Of a stretch of DNA of 64,000 bases, positions 10,836-23,551 are shown piece by piece (position 1 is the stretch's first letter; every line of letters starts with the position of its first letter). Under the pieces are notes generated by a model. The model ran no database searches, was not told where the DNA came from, and saw nothing but the letters and a program-made list of their open reading frames with translations. The stretch comes from Pseudomonas sp. BN411 (GTDB lineage Bacteria; Pseudomonadota; Gammaproteobacteria; Pseudomonadales; Pseudomonadaceae). The stretch spans positions 341,120 through 405,119 of the forward strand of contig NZ_SSOM01000065.1 in assembly GCF_029871235.1 (NCBI RefSeq), in the 5' to 3' direction. The translations under genes were made by a program, and so were the position numbers.

Positions 10836-13800
10836 AAATCCTCAGCCTGCGCCTGAAGAACCTCAATTCGCTGAAGGGTGAATGGAAAATCGATTTCACC
10901 GGCGAGCCCTTTGCCGGCAACGGTCTGTTTGCCATCACCGGCCCCACCGGCGCCGGCAAGACCACCCTGCTGGATGCCATCTGCCTGGCGCTTTACCACC
11001 GCACACCGCGCATGGGCACTGTCTCGGCCAGCATCAACGAGCTGATGACCCGTCACACCGCCGACTGTCTGGCCGAGGTGGAGTTCGAAGTTAAGGGTGT
11101 GGGCTATCGCGCCTTCTGGAGCCAGCGCCGCGCCCGCGACAAGGCCGATGGCGGCCTGCAGCCGCCCAGGGTGGAGCTGGCGCGGGTGCAGGATGGGGAA
11201 ATCCTCACCGACAAGATCAACGACAAGCTCAAGCTGACTGAAAGCCTGACCGGTCTTGATTTCGAGCGCTTCACCAAATCGATGTTGCTGGCCCAGGGCG
11301 GTTTTGCCGCCTTCCTCGAAGCCAGCGCCAATCAGCGCGCGGAATTGCTCGAAGAGCTGACCGGCACCGAAATCTACGGGCGCATTTCCCAGCGCGTGTT
11401 CGAGCGGACCCGTGAAGTGAAGGCCGGGCTGGATCAACTGCGCGCCCGTGCCGAAGGCGTTGAACTGCTCAACGAAGAGGCTCGTGCGGCTCTGCAGCAG
11501 GAGTCCGAAACCCTCGCGGGCGAAGAGCAGCAGTTGCAGGTTCGCCAGGCTGACCTGCAGCGCCAGCGCCAGTGGCGCGACGAGCTGGACAAGGCGCTGG
11601 CCCGCCAGCAGACCGCCGAGCAGCAGGGCGTCGTTGCCCGCGCCGCGCTGGAACAGGCGCAGCCTCAGTTGACGCGTCTCGCCGCCAGCGAGCCGGCCAC
11701 CAAGCTGTTGCCGCTGCACCGCGACTGGCAGCGGGCCCAGCAGCAGTTGAACCAGGATGAAAGCGAGCTGCGGGTCACCCGCCACGACCTGCAGGGCCTG
11801 GCCGAGCGCATCCTCGACCAGCTCTGGCAGGGTGCGCAGCTGGGCGGTCAGTGGGTGCAGGCCCGGCAAAATGCCCTTGGAAGCCTCCAGGTCGAGCGAG
11901 AAGCCCTGGAGAAGCGTCTGGCCGAACTACCCCAGCGGGCACGGCTGGGCGAGCACCTGGGGGCCTGGAAGGCCGAATTCGGCGCCTTGGCCCGACGCGA
12001 GGCTGAGCTGGCCGAACAGCGTGGTGTCCAGGTCGGACTGACGCGCCAGGCCAGTGAACTGTCGGCTCGCCTCGATCTGGCCCGTACCACTTTGGAAAGC
12101 GCCCGGACCGAACAAGGACAGGCCCAGCAGGCGGAGGCTGAAGCACAGGGCCGACTCGATGCCCTGGTGGGCGGGCAGGACGATGCCGCCCTGCGCAGCC
12201 AGTGGCAGCAATTGCTTGAGCGTGGCCGTCAGCTTGAGCGCCTGGAGCAGCTCTCCCAGCAGCGCCGGCAATTGGCCGAGCGGCAGTCGCGGGCCCACGA
12301 GCAGTTGCTGCCCCTGCAGGATGAGCAGAAGGCCTTGAGCGAACAGCGCGAAGGCTTGCGGCGTCGCTTCGCCGAGCTCAAGCAGCAGATCGCCGACAAG
12401 GAAAAACTCCTCGAACAGGAACAGCGCATCCAGCAGCTGGAGGCCTATCGCGCGGCCCTGCAGCCCGGCGAAGCCTGTCCGCTGTGCGGCTCCCACGAAC
12501 ACCCGGCCATCGCCGAATACCAGGCGCTCAACCTGTCGGCCACCCAGCAGGGCCTGCAGGACCGCAAGGCCGCCCAGGACGAGGTTCGCCAGCAGGGCGA
12601 AACCCTGAGCAGCCGCCTGGCCACGCTGGACGCACAGGTCGCGCAGCTCAACGAGACGCTGCAAGGCGGCGAGGCGGAACAGCGCGAGTTCGTGGAGCGT
12701 TGGCGCGAGCTGTGCCAGGCGCTGGAGCTGCAATTACCCGATCTGGCCGCCTTGCAGGCCGAGCTACTGGGCCACGCCGAGCGGCTGCAGGCGCTGCAGG
12801 ACCGCCTGTCTCAACTGGACGCGCTCAAGTCCGACCTGACGTCGGCGCGTGATCTGCGCCTGCAGCGCGACAAGGCACTGCATGACTGCACCAGCCAGCT
12901 TGCGTTGCTGGAAAAGGATCAACAGGGCCTGCGTCAGCAGGAGCAGGCCACCCTCCAGCGTCTGGAACAGCTGGACGCCCAGCAGCGCGAGGCTCGCGAT
13001 CAGTTGACCGCTGGTCTCGCGCCCCTGGGCTACAGCCTGCCGGAGTCAGGGGATGCCTGGCTGGCCGAGCGCGAGGCTGAATGGCTGCAATGGCAACAGG
13101 ACCAGGCGGCCAGCCAGCAACTGGACGGCCAGCTGCGTGACCAGCAGCACGCACTGGAGACAGCTCGCGAACAGGCCCGCCTGTGGCAGGGGCGCTGGCA
13201 GGCGTCCGGTCACACCGGGCAGGCGCCCCTGGCGCCGGTGAACGATCCCCAAGCGGCGCTTGCCGCTGTGGAAACCGAACTGGAGGCGGCGCAACAGCGG
13301 CTCAACCAACTCAAGGGCACCGAGCGCAGCCAGGACCAGCGGGTCCAGGAAGCCCGGCATCAGTTGCACCTGCAACTGGATGCCTGGCGCCAGGGCCTGG
13401 CATCCAGCCCCTTTGCCGACGAGGCGGCCTTCCTGGCCGCATTGCTGGACGATACCGAGCGCGACGCCCTGCTGGCGTTGCATCAGCGTCTGAACCGAGA
13501 ACTGGGGGATGCCAACGCCTTGCTGGCCGATGCCCAGGCCCTGGTAGAGCGCCTGCAGGCAACGCCCCAGAGCGAGCTGGACCGCGAACGGCTGGAGGCG
13601 GAATGGCAGTCTCTGACCGAACGGATGCGTGGGTTGAGCCAGCGCCAGGGAGAAATCCGTGCCCAGCTTTCCGGCGACGAGCAGCGCCGGCAGAGCCAGC
13701 AGGCACTGTTCGCCGAGATCGCCCGGCAGGAAACCGAGTACGACCTCTGGCAACGCTTCAATGGCCTGGTCGGCTCGGCCGACGGCGCCAAGTACCGCAA

Positions 13801-14257
13801 GTTCGCCCAGGGCCTGACCCTGGATCACCTGGTGCACCTCGCCAACCTGCAATTGCAACGTCTCCACGGCCGCTACCAACTGGCGCGGCGCCAGAGCGGC
13901 GAGCTGGAACTGGAAGTAATGGACACCTGGCAGGCCGACGTCGTCCGCGACTGCAAGACCCTGTCCGGTGGCGAGAGCTTCCTGGTCAGCCTGGCGCTGG
14001 CACTGGCGCTGTCCGACCTGGTCAGTCACAAGACCAGCATCGACTCGCTGTTCCTCGATGAAGGCTTCGGCACCCTCGACGGTGAAACCCTGGAAGTCGC
14101 ACTCGATGCCCTGGATGCACTGAACGCCAGCGGCAAGATGATCGGCGTGATCAGCCACGTGGAAGCCCTGAAAGAGCGCATCCCGGTGCAGCTCAAAGTG
14201 CACAAGGGAGTGGGCATGGGCTACAGCCGGCTGGATGCCTGCTTCGCGGTCGGGTAA
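10832..14257 (+). CDS. sbcC: exonuclease SbcCD subunit C
   Basis: 1141 residues of Rad50/SMC architecture. Walker A is GPTGAGKTT (Lys43). A long Gln/Glu/Arg-rich coiled coil is interrupted by the zinc hook CPLC (Cys549 and Cys552). A second coiled arm leads to the ABC signature LSGGES (about 1045) and Walker B SLFLDEGFGTLD (about 1072). It supplies ATP-driven DNA bridging for SbcD. Length is slightly above the E. coli protein, as in other Pseudomonas. Confidence 0.97.
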   Translation: MKILSLRLKNLNSLKGEWKIDFTGEPFAGNGLFAITGPTGAGKTTLLDAICLALYHRTPRMGTVSASINELMTRHTADCLAEVEFEVKGVGYRAFWSQRRARDKADGGLQPPRVELARVQDGEILTDKINDKLKLTESLTGLDFERFTKSMLLAQGGFAAFLEASANQRAELLEELTGTEIYGRISQRVFERTREVKAGLDQLRARAEGVELLNEEARAALQQESETLAGEEQQLQVRQADLQRQRQWRDELDKALARQQTAEQQGVVARAALEQAQPQLTRLAASEPATKLLPLHRDWQRAQQQLNQDESELRVTRHDLQGLAERILDQLWQGAQLGGQWVQARQNALGSLQVEREALEKRLAELPQRARLGEHLGAWKAEFGALARREAELAEQRGVQVGLTRQASELSARLDLARTTLESARTEQGQAQQAEAEAQGRLDALVGGQDDAALRSQWQQLLERGRQLERLEQLSQQRRQLAERQSRAHEQLLPLQDEQKALSEQREGLRRRFAELKQQIADKEKLLEQEQRIQQLEAYRAALQPGEACPLCGSHEHPAIAEYQALNLSATQQGLQDRKAAQDEVRQQGETLSSRLATLDAQVAQLNETLQGGEAEQREFVERWRELCQALELQLPDLAALQAELLGHAERLQALQDRLSQLDALKSDLTSARDLRLQRDKALHDCTSQLALLEKDQQGLRQQEQATLQRLEQLDAQQREARDQLTAGLAPLGYSLPESGDAWLAEREAEWLQWQQDQAASQQLDGQLRDQQHALETAREQARLWQGRWQASGHTGQAPLAPVNDPQAALAAVETELEAAQQRLNQLKGTERSQDQRVQEARHQLHLQLDAWRQGLASSPFADEAAFLAALLDDTERDALLALHQRLNRELGDANALLADAQALVERLQATPQSELDRERLEAEWQSLTERMRGLSQRQGEIRAQLSGDEQRRQSQQALFAEIARQETEYDLWQRFNGLVGSADGAKYRKFAQGLTLDHLVHLANLQLQRLHGRYQLARRQSGELELEVMDTWQADVVRDCKTLSGGESFLVSLALALALSDLVSHKTSIDSLFLDEGFGTLDGETLEVALDALDALNASGKMIGVISHVEALKERIPVQLKVHKGVGMGYSRLDACFAVG

Positions 14258-14265
14258 TTGAGGCA

Positions 14266-14650
14266 GGGCAGACCTACGGTCTGCTTAGCGATTGAAATCG
14301 CCCCCACAGGATGGGCAAGACGGTTCAGCTGGCACGGATAGCCCCCTCTCCCGCTTGCGGGAGAGGGTTGGGGTGAGGGCATCTGGAAGCGGCTCGATCT
14401 ACCCAGGGCAGACCTGCGGTCTGCTTGGCGATTGAAATCGCCCTCATAGGATGGACAAGACGGTTCAGCTGACACGGACAGCCCCCTCTCCCGCTTGCGG
14501 GAGAGGGCAACTGGAAGCGGCTCGATCTACCCAGGGCAGACCTGCGGTCTGCTTGGCGATTGAAATCGCCCCCATAGGATGGGCAAGACGGTTCAGCTGG
14601 CACGGACAGCCCCCCCTCCCGCTTGCGGGAGAGGGTTGGGGTGAGGGCGA
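14266..14650. repeat. three-copy tandem repeat tract (128-140 bp units)
   Basis: Units begin at 14266, 14406 and 14534, each with GGGCAGACCT. Each unit holds a TCTGCTT/GCGATTGAAATCGC hairpin, a conserved GGGCAAGACGGTTCAGCTG-type segment, and a second hairpin CCCTCTCCCGCTTGCGGGAGAGGG. The middle unit lacks the GTTGGGGTGAGGGC segment, which explains the 140 versus 128 spacing. The tract fills the 393-bp gap between the convergent ends of sbcC and rlmF. No gene is supported here. Confidence 0.85.
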
Positions 14651-15640
14651 TCAGGCCCAGCGTTCCTTGCGCCATGCCTCGCGCTGTGCAGCATCGAGGA
14701 AGGTCCAGGCGACGAAGCGGCTTTGCTTCTGGCCCTGGGCCATTTCCAGTACGCGGATTTCCACGGCGTCGCTACGCCGCAGGCGGGCTTCCATGCCGGG
14801 CAGGTTGCCGCCTTTGGACACCAGGCTGCTGAACCACAGCACCTGTTCCTTGAACTGCACGCTCTCATCGACCATCCGTTGCAGGAAGCCGGCTTCGCCG
14901 CCCTCGCACCAGAGTTCAGCGCCCTGGCCGCCGAAGTTCAGCACCGGCAGCTTGCGCTTGGGGTCGAGCTTGCCGAGGTTCTTCCACTTGCGCTGGCTGC
15001 CACGGGTGGCTTCGTCCAGCGAGCTGTGGAAGGGCGGGTTGCACAGGGTCAGATCGAAGCGCTCGCCCGGTGCGATCAGGCCCTTGAAGATGTTCTTCGG
15101 CTGGGCCTGCTGGCGCAGGTCGATGGCGCTTTCCAGTTGGTTGGACTGGACGATGGCGCGGGCCGAACCCAGGGCCGTGCCGTCGATATCGGTGCCGGTG
15201 AAGTGCCAGCCGTATTCACTGTGGCCAATCAGCGGGTAAATGCAGTTGGCGCCGACACCGATATCCAGCGCCTGGATGCCCTTGCCACGGGGAATCTGCC
15301 CGTCGTTGCCTTCGGCCAGCAGGTCGGCCAGGCCGTGAAGGTAGTCGGCGCGGCCGGGAATGGGCGGGCAGAGGTAGCCGGCGGGGATGTCCCAGTGGCG
15401 AATGCCGTAGAACTGCCGCAGCAGGGCCCTGTTGAATACCTTGACCGCCTCCGGGTCGGCGAAGTCGATGCTTTCCTTGCCGTAGGGGTTGGTGATGACG
15501 AAGCGCGCCAGTTCCGGACTGCCCTGGATCAGCTTGGGGAAGTCATAGCGGCCCTGGTGGCGGTTGCGCGGGTGCAACTGGCCTTTGGCGGCGGGCGGCT
15601 TGGCGGTGGCGGGGCGTGGGCGCTTGGGCGGTTGCGGCAT
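14651..15640 (-). CDS. rlmF: 23S rRNA (adenine(1618)-N6)-methyltransferase RlmF
   Basis: 329 residues. Methylates A1618 of 23S rRNA with S-adenosylmethionine. The SAM-binding segment is [14 protein letters not shown], and the target-adenine motif is [11 protein letters not shown] (NPPF). A basic, Pro/Ala-rich N-terminal tail precedes [16 protein letters not shown] 15640 gives the usual family N-terminus; an in-frame start at 15679 would add 13 residues without obvious support. Confidence 0.94.
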   Translation of the reverse strand: MPQPPKRPRPATAKPPAAKGQLHPRNRHQGRYDFPKLIQGSPELARFVITNPYGKESIDFADPEAVKVFNRALLRQFYGIRHWDIPAGYLCPPIPGRADYLHGLADLLAEGNDGQIPRGKGIQALDIGVGANCIYPLIGHSEYGWHFTGTDIDGTALGSARAIVQSNQLESAIDLRQQAQPKNIFKGLIAPGERFDLTLCNPPFHSSLDEATRGSQRKWKNLGKLDPKRKLPVLNFGGQGAELWCEGGEAGFLQRMVDESVQFKEQVLWFSSLVSKGGNLPGMEARLRRSDAVEIRVLEMAQGQKQSRFVAWTFLDAAQREAWRKERWA

Positions 15641-15713
15641 GTTGGCGGTGTCGGCAGGGGAAACGCGGCATTTTCCCACAGCCGACGCGTCCAGTGGGCA
15701 CTGCGGTGTGCCT

Positions 15714-15795
15714 GTAGGTTGGTCCGAGCTCCGCGAGGCCCAACAATCAAGGCTCAGCTCCGCAGTGTTGGGCTTCGTGCCTCAGCCCAACCTAC
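15714..15795. repeat. intergenic inverted repeat
   Basis: GTAGGTTGG (15714-15722) is complementary to CCAACCTAC (15787-15795), with an inner GCCCAACA/TGTTGGGC pair. It is the same class as the 732-817 repeat. It lies between the rlmF start region and the end of the SLC13 gene. Confidence 0.7.
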
Positions 15796-15814
15796 GTTTG
15801 CCTTGCGTCTTGGG

Positions 15815-17644
15815 TCAGAGCGGGAACACCAGTGGCACCAGGAACACGCTGACGATCATCACCAGGATGGTGAAGGGCACACCCACCTTCACGAAGTCCC
15901 CGAAGCGATATTGCCCAGGACCCAGCACCAGCGTGTTCACGGGGGATGAGATGGGCGTCATGAAAGCCGCCGAGGCTGCCAGGGCGACGATCATCGCGAA
16001 GGGGTAGGGCGACATCCCCAGCTGCTGGGCGGTCGCGATGGCCACCGGGGCCATGAGCACGGCGGTGGCCGTATTGGAGATGAACAGGCCGATCAACGCG
16101 GTGACGATGAACAGGCAGGCGAGCATGGCGTAGGGACCGGCATTGCCCAGCAACGCCACCAGACCCTTCACCGCCAGGTCGATGCCGCCGGTCTGATGCA
16201 GGGCCTGGGCGAAGGGCAGCATGCCGACGATCAGGATCAGGGTCGGCCAGTGAATGGCGCGGTAGGCGCTGTCCAGATCGATGCAGCGGAACGCCCCCAT
16301 GAGCAGGCAACCGATCAGGGCGGCCATCACGTTGGGCACCAGGCCGCTGACCATCAGGAAGATCATCACTGCCAGACTGAGCAGCGCGTAGGGCGCCTTG
16401 CGTGCGGTGGGGGCCACCTCGTCCACTTCGGCGGGCAGGCTCAGCACGAGGAAGTCGCGGCTCTGGCCCTGCAACTGGTGGATGGCCTTCCATTCGCCGG
16501 CCACCAGCAGCATGTCGGAGGCTTTCAGTTTTTCGTCCACCAGCACGCCGTCCAGCGCCTCTCCATGGCGGCGCAGGCCGACCACATTGAGTTTGTGGCG
16601 GGAGCGGAAACCCAGCTCCTGGATGGTCTTGCCCGGCAGCTTCGACTCCGGCGGCAGCGCCACTTCGGCCAACCCCAGCGAGTGGGCATGCAGGCTGTAG
16701 TAGGAGGAGGGCAGCGGCAGTGGTTCCAGGCCCAGTTCCTGGTAGGCGCCGAGCAGACCGATGGTGGGGCTGGCGAGGTCTACCAGGAGTACGTCGCCGG
16801 GTTCCAGCAGGGTATCGCCGGTAGCCATCAGCAGGAGGGTGCGAAAACGGCGCTGGCGCTCGACGGCAATCACGTTGATGCCGTACTGCTTGCGCAGTTC
16901 CAGTTCGTTGAGGGCCTGGCGCGCCAGAGGCGAGTCGGCACGCACCTTGAGGCGCCGTTCCCGTTCGTTGAGCGAGTAGGCCGTGGCCAGGTCGGACAGG
17001 GTCAGGCGCGGCACGGAGGCGGCTTCGTCACTGCCCCGGGGCGTGAGCCAGTGCCGGGTCAGCAGCATGTAGACGACGCCCAGCGCCAATACCGCAAGCC
17101 CCACCGGCGTCAGGCTGAAGAAGCCGAAGCCGTCGAGGCCGGCGCGGCGCAGTTCGCTGTGCACCACAAGGTTGGGCGCGGTGGCGACCAGGGTGAGCAT
17201 GCCGCTGATCAGGCCGGCAAAGGCGAGCGGCATCATCAGCCGCGCAGGGGCGATCTTCAGCCGTGCGGCGACGCCGAGGGCGACGGGAATGAAGATGGCG
17301 ACCACGCCGGTGGAACTCATCACCGAGCCGAGGCCGGCGGCTGCCAGCATCAACAGCACCAGCAGGCGTGTTTCACTGCTGCCGGCGCGTGCCACCAGCC
17401 AGTCGCCGAGGCGATAGGCGATGCCGGTGCGGACGAGGCCGTCACCGATGACGAAGAGGGCGGCGATCAGTACCACGCTGGGGTCACTGAAGCCGGCCAG
17501 GGTATGACTGATATCGAGAATGCCGGTCAGCGGCAGGGCGACGATGACCAGCAGGGCGACCACGTCCATGCGTGGCTTGTTGATTACGAACAGGGTGATG
17601 GCGGCGAACAGCAGGGCCAGCACCAAGAGCAATTCGTGGTTCAA
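15815..17644 (-). CDS. SLC13-family permease with TrkA-C domains
   Basis: 609 residues. Two hydrophobic halves (about 1-195 and 400-609) flank a central soluble part with two TrkA-C (RCK_C-like) domains (about 215-385). The second half has the family signature-like stretch FISNTATAVLMAPVA. This class is annotated as anion/dicarboxylate or sulfate permease; the substrate is not determined by sequence. Translation begins at a TTG at 17644, supported by GGGAG 8 bases upstream. No terminator is evident after it. Confidence 0.8.
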   Translation of the reverse strand: MNHELLLVLALLFAAITLFVINKPRMDVVALLVIVALPLTGILDISHTLAGFSDPSVVLIAALFVIGDGLVRTGIAYRLGDWLVARAGSSETRLLVLLMLAAAGLGSVMSSTGVVAIFIPVALGVAARLKIAPARLMMPLAFAGLISGMLTLVATAPNLVVHSELRRAGLDGFGFFSLTPVGLAVLALGVVYMLLTRHWLTPRGSDEAASVPRLTLSDLATAYSLNERERRLKVRADSPLARQALNELELRKQYGINVIAVERQRRFRTLLLMATGDTLLEPGDVLLVDLASPTIGLLGAYQELGLEPLPLPSSYYSLHAHSLGLAEVALPPESKLPGKTIQELGFRSRHKLNVVGLRRHGEALDGVLVDEKLKASDMLLVAGEWKAIHQLQGQSRDFLVLSLPAEVDEVAPTARKAPYALLSLAVMIFLMVSGLVPNVMAALIGCLLMGAFRCIDLDSAYRAIHWPTLILIVGMLPFAQALHQTGGIDLAVKGLVALLGNAGPYAMLACLFIVTALIGLFISNTATAVLMAPVAIATAQQLGMSPYPFAMIVALAASAAFMTPISSPVNTLVLGPGQYRFGDFVKVGVPFTILVMIVSVFLVPLVFPL

Positions 17645-17685
17645 GCAGTACTCCCGGAGGTTCCTTGGCGGGGAGCGGCAGTCTG

Positions 17686-17982
17686 TCAGGGGTAGTTCAG
17701 AACGGCCTTGATCTGTTGCAGGTTAGCGGCGATCCAGTGCTTGTCGATGGCACCCCAGTCACGGATCACGTAGTGCCCGGCGTTATTGCGCTCGCCGGAC
17801 TGCTGCTCGAAATGGCAGTCGATATCCAGCTCGCCCAGGGCCAGCAGGGTGTCCTGTGCGGTGCGCCGGGGCATTCCGGTGGCATCCATGATGGCCGGCA
17901 CGCTGACAGCGGTACCGCTGTCGATCAGCCAGGCGACGTAGAGGCGTCGGTAGAAGCTGGTCTTGGTCTTGCTGGTTTCCAT
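17686..17982 (-). CDS. small winged helix-turn-helix protein
   Basis: 98 residues. It contains VPAIMDATGMPRRTAQDTLLAL, a winged-helix recognition segment, followed by a beta-wing-like DCHFEQQSGERNNAGHYVI. It resembles the YfeC-type small DNA-binding proteins found in Pseudomonas beside valS. The target is unknown. It lies between the valS terminator and the SLC13 gene and is probably its own or a shared unit with the permease (41-bp gap). Confidence 0.7.
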   Translation of the reverse strand: METSKTKTSFYRRLYVAWLIDSGTAVSVPAIMDATGMPRRTAQDTLLALGELDIDCHFEQQSGERNNAGHYVIRDWGAIDKHWIAANLQQIKAVLNYP

Positions 17983-18007
17983 GGACTGTCCTTCAGCGGA
18001 TAGAACG

Positions 18008-18028
18008 AGGCCCGCAATTGCGGGCCTT
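18008..18028 (-). terminator. hairpin terminator after valS
   Basis: A perfect GGCCCGCAATTGCGGGCC stem lies 8 bp after the valS stop. The T-tract is weak, so termination efficiency is uncertain. Confidence 0.65.
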
Positions 18029-18036
18029 GTCGTGTG

Positions 18037-20886
18037 TTACAGGCTGGCGATTCGCGAGCGCTGTTCGGTCAGGTTGGCCAGTGCCTGTTCGGCTTCGGCC
18101 AGCTTGGCGCGCTCCTTGTCGATCACCTCGGCCGGCGCCTTGGCAACGAAACCTTCGTTGCCCAGCTTGCCGCCAACACGTTTCACTTCGCCGTCCAGAC
18201 GTTGGATTTCCTTGTCCAGGCGGGCCAGTTCCGCGTCCTTGTCGATCAGGCCGGCCATGGGCACCAGCACCTGCATGTCACCCATCAGGGCGGTGGCGGA
18301 CATCGGCGCTTCTTCGCCAGCAGCCAGGACGCGAATGGTCTCCAGCTTGGCCAGTTTCTTCAACAGCGGCTCGTTGTCGGCCAGCCGGCGACGGTCTTCG
18401 TCGTTGGCGTTGGCGAGGATGATGTCGATGCGCTTGGCCATGGAGATGTTCATCTCGCCACGGATCTGCCGCACGCCGAGCATCAGTGCCTTGACCCACT
18501 CGATGTCGCCTTCGGCGGCAGCGTCGATGCGCTCTTCCACGGCAACCGGCCACGGCTGCAGCATCAGGGTGTCGCCGCTCTTGCCGGCCTGGCCCTTGAT
18601 GCGCTGCCAGATCTCTTCGGTGATGAAGGGCATGAACGGGTGCGCCAGGCGCAGGGCCACTTCCAGTACGCGGATCAGGGTACGGCGAGTGCCGCGCTGA
18701 CGCTCGATGGGGGCGTTCTCGTCCCACAGCACCGGCTTGACCAGTTCCAGGTACCAGGCGCAGTACTGGTCCCAGACGAACTCGTAGAGGGTCTGGGCGG
18801 CCAGGTCGAAGCGGAAGCCGTCCAGATGGCGGGTGACTTCGGCTTCGGTGCGCTGCAGCGCGGAGATGATCCAGCGGTCGACCGAGGACAGTTCGACCGG
18901 TTCGTCGTTGACGCCGGTGTCCTGGCCATCGGTGTTCTCGATGACGAAGTTGGCGGCGTTCCACAGCTTGTTGCAGAAGTTGCGGTAGCCCTCGACGCGG
19001 CCCATGTCGAACTTCACGTCACGGCCGGTGGAAGCCAGCGAGAGGAAGGTGAAGCGCAAGGCGTCGGTGCCGTAGCTGTTGATGCCTTCGGGGAACTCGG
19101 CCTTGGTCTGCTTGGCGATCTTCTCGGCGAGCTTGGGCTGCATCATGCCGCTGGTGCGTTTTTCCAGCAGGGTGTCCAGGTCGATGCCGTCGACGATGTC
19201 CAGCGGGTCCAGGACGTTGCCCTTGGACTTGGACATCTTGTGGCCCTGGGAATCGCGCACCAGACCGTGGACGTAGACGGTCTTGAAAGGAACCTGCGGG
19301 GTGCCGTCCTCGTTCTTCACCAGGTGCATGGTCAGCATGATCATGCGGGCGACCCAGAAGAAGATGATGTCGAAACCGGTGACCAGCACGTCGGTGGGGT
19401 GGAAGGTCTTGAGGAACTCGGTCTGTTCCGGCCAGCCCAGGGTGGAGAAGGTCCACAGGCCCGAGCTGAACCAGGTGTCCAGCACGTCTTCGTCCTGGCG
19501 CAGGGCGATGTCGCCCAGGTTGTGCTTGGCGCGCACTTCGGCTTCGTCGCGGCCGACGTAGACATTGCCGGCTTCGTCGTACCAGGCCGGAATGCGATGG
19601 CCCCACCAGAGCTGGCGGCTGATGCACCAGTCCTGGATGTCACGCATCCAGGAGAAGTACATGTTCTCGTACTGTTTGGGCACGAACTGGATGCGGCCGT
19701 CTTCCACGGCGGCGATGGCAGGTTCGGCCAGCGGCTTGGTGGAGACGTACCACTGATCGGTCAGCCACGGCTCGATGACTGTGCCGGAGCGGTCGCCCTT
19801 GGGCACTTTCAGCGCGTGGTCTTCGATCTTCTCGAGCAGGCCGAGTTGTTCGAAGGCGGCGACGATCTGTTTGCGCGCTTCGAAGCGGTCCAGGCCGGCG
19901 TATTGCGCGGGCAGGCTGCCGTCGAGCTGGTCGTTGACGCTGCCGTCGAGGTTGAACACCTGGGCGGTGGCGAGCACGGCGGCGTTCTTGTCGAAGATGT
20001 TGATCAGCGGCAGGTCGTGGCGTTTGCCGACTTCATAGTCGTTGAAGTCGTGGGCCGGGGTGATCTTCACGCAGCCGGTGCCGAACTCGGGGTCGCAGTA
20101 TTCGTCCGCGATGATCGGGATGCGGCGGCCCACCAGGGGCAACTCGACGAAGGTGCCGATCAGGTTCTTGTAGCGCTCGTCCTCCGGGTGCACGGCAACG
20201 GCGCTGTCGCCCAGCATGGTTTCCGGACGGGTGGTGGCGACGATCAGGTAATCCTTGCCGTCGGCTGTCTTGTGGCCGTCGGCCAGCGGGTAGCGCAGGT
20301 TCCACAGGCTGCCTTTCTCGTCGTGGTTTTCCACTTCGAGGTCGGAGATGGCGGTGTGGAACTTGGTGTCCCAGTTGACCAGGCGCTTGCCGCGGTAGAT
20401 CAGGCCATCTTCATGCAGGCGTACGAAGGCTTCCTTCACCGCGTCGGACAGGCCGTCGTCCATGGTGAAGCGTTCGCGCGTCCAGTCCACGGAGGAACCG
20501 AGGCGGCGAATCTGGCGGGTGATGGTGCCGCCGGACTGTTCCTTCCATTCCCAGACTTTCTCGAGGAATTTTTCGCGGCCGAGGTCATGGCGGCTGACGC
20601 CCTGGGCGGACAGCTGGCGCTCCACCACCATCTGGGTGGCGATGCCGGCGTGGTCGGTGCCCGGCTGCCACAGGGTGTTGCGACCCTGCATGCGGCGGAA
20701 GCGGATCAGGGCATCCATGATGGCGTTGTTGAAGCCATGACCCATGTGCAGGCTGCCGGTCACGTTCGGCGGCGGGATCATGATGGTGTAGGGCTCGCCG
20801 GAACCTTGCGGGGCGAAGTAGTTGTTCTTCTCCCAGGTCTGGTACCAGGAAGTTTCGATGGCGTGGGGCTGGTAGGTCTTGTCCAT
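18037..20886 (-). CDS. valS: valyl-tRNA synthetase
   Basis: 949 residues, the normal size for bacterial ValRS. The class I HIGH motif is [10 protein letters not shown] (residues 41-50), and KMSKS occurs in [10 protein letters not shown] near residue 550. The CP1 editing domain lies between them. The C-terminal ~65 residues form the tRNA-binding coiled coil rich in Lys/Glu. Charges tRNA-Val and edits threonine. It is the last large gene of the minus-strand block that includes pepA, holC and the Pro-rich protein upstream. Confidence 0.98.
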   Translation of the reverse strand: MDKTYQPHAIETSWYQTWEKNNYFAPQGSGEPYTIMIPPPNVTGSLHMGHGFNNAIMDALIRFRRMQGRNTLWQPGTDHAGIATQMVVERQLSAQGVSRHDLGREKFLEKVWEWKEQSGGTITRQIRRLGSSVDWTRERFTMDDGLSDAVKEAFVRLHEDGLIYRGKRLVNWDTKFHTAISDLEVENHDEKGSLWNLRYPLADGHKTADGKDYLIVATTRPETMLGDSAVAVHPEDERYKNLIGTFVELPLVGRRIPIIADEYCDPEFGTGCVKITPAHDFNDYEVGKRHDLPLINIFDKNAAVLATAQVFNLDGSVNDQLDGSLPAQYAGLDRFEARKQIVAAFEQLGLLEKIEDHALKVPKGDRSGTVIEPWLTDQWYVSTKPLAEPAIAAVEDGRIQFVPKQYENMYFSWMRDIQDWCISRQLWWGHRIPAWYDEAGNVYVGRDEAEVRAKHNLGDIALRQDEDVLDTWFSSGLWTFSTLGWPEQTEFLKTFHPTDVLVTGFDIIFFWVARMIMLTMHLVKNEDGTPQVPFKTVYVHGLVRDSQGHKMSKSKGNVLDPLDIVDGIDLDTLLEKRTSGMMQPKLAEKIAKQTKAEFPEGINSYGTDALRFTFLSLASTGRDVKFDMGRVEGYRNFCNKLWNAANFVIENTDGQDTGVNDEPVELSSVDRWIISALQRTEAEVTRHLDGFRFDLAAQTLYEFVWDQYCAWYLELVKPVLWDENAPIERQRGTRRTLIRVLEVALRLAHPFMPFITEEIWQRIKGQAGKSGDTLMLQPWPVAVEERIDAAAEGDIEWVKALMLGVRQIRGEMNISMAKRIDIILANANDEDRRRLADNEPLLKKLAKLETIRVLAAGEEAPMSATALMGDMQVLVPMAGLIDKDAELARLDKEIQRLDGEVKRVGGKLGNEGFVAKAPAEVIDKERAKLAEAEQALANLTEQRSRIASL

Positions 20887-21006
20887 GGTTCGGCGGGGAC
20901 CCTAGAGGCGTCTGAACGGGAAAACGGGAGAGTATAACGGCAACGGCCCCTCGAAAGAATTGGCGCGCGTTGCCGGTGCCGCCCGGTGGTTACCGGGCCC
21001 GCCGGA

Positions 21007-21495
21007 TCACTGCCGGCGTGGCGGCAGCAGGCGGGTCAGGCGGGCTTCGAGGCGGCGTTTGAGTTCGGCTTCGATCTGCGGCACGAAATCGTCGATCACA
21101 TCCTGCAGGATCACCTGCGCGGCGGCGCGAAGTTCGCCGTCCAGGCGCGCCAGTTCCGGGTTGCCGGCCGGCGTCATGCGCTGGCGGATGGCATCCGCAA
21201 TGGGCCGGGTGGGCGCGGGCACCGGCGCCGCCTCGACTGGCTGAGCCGGGGCGGGGGCCGGAGCAACCGGGGCCGCCTGGAACAGGGGCATCGGCTGGGC
21301 TGGCGGCACCATGACGGCCGGAGACACGGGCGCGGGCTCGACTATCTCGGACAGGAGTGGAATGCCGTCGGCATCCAGGGTCTCGGTGAGCAGGGGAGGC
21401 TCGGCGCCATTGGGCTCGTCGCCGAGCAAGGCTCGAATGGATTCGAGGTCGTCCAGCAAGTGTGCCGGCTTGGGGGGGAGCTTGGGGGTATCCAT
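21007..21495 (-). CDS. Pro/Ala-rich protein between holC and valS
   Basis: 162 residues, no named family recognised. The N-terminal part holds PPKPAHLLDDLESIRALLGD. A Pro/Ala-rich linker runs about 55-100, and the C-terminal helical part has ILQDVIDDFVPQIEAELKRRLEARL. The layout suggests a flexible adaptor with a short conserved N-terminal motif. Pseudomonas carries a similar small gene at this place between holC and valS. Start ATG 21495 lies 13 bp after the holC stop, so it is part of the pepA-holC-valS transcript. Confidence 0.7.
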   Translation of the reverse strand: MDTPKLPPKPAHLLDDLESIRALLGDEPNGAEPPLLTETLDADGIPLLSEIVEPAPVSPAVMVPPAQPMPLFQAAPVAPAPAPAQPVEAAPVPAPTRPIADAIRQRMTPAGNPELARLDGELRAAAQVILQDVIDDFVPQIEAELKRRLEARLTRLLPPRRQ

Positions 21496-21508
21496 GGTAC
21501 GGCTGCGG

Positions 21509-23475
<1,967 letters not shown>

Positions 23476-23551
23476 TCAGAACGGCGGGCTGGCCATAAAG
23501 CGGCTAGTTTGAGCGTAGCCGCCTGAGCCTGACAACCCTGGAGTGTCTGGT

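Noticed and set aside
14266..14650. CRISPR-like spaced repeats
   Set aside because: Units are 128-140 bp, nearly identical throughout including the parts between hairpins, with only three copies and no cas genes.
18034..20937. 967-codon open frame on the plus strand opposite valS
   Set aside because: It mirrors valS almost end to end and has low-complexity Gly/Val/Asp-rich translation, typical of antisense frames in GC-rich DNA. ValS motifs are decisive for the minus strand.
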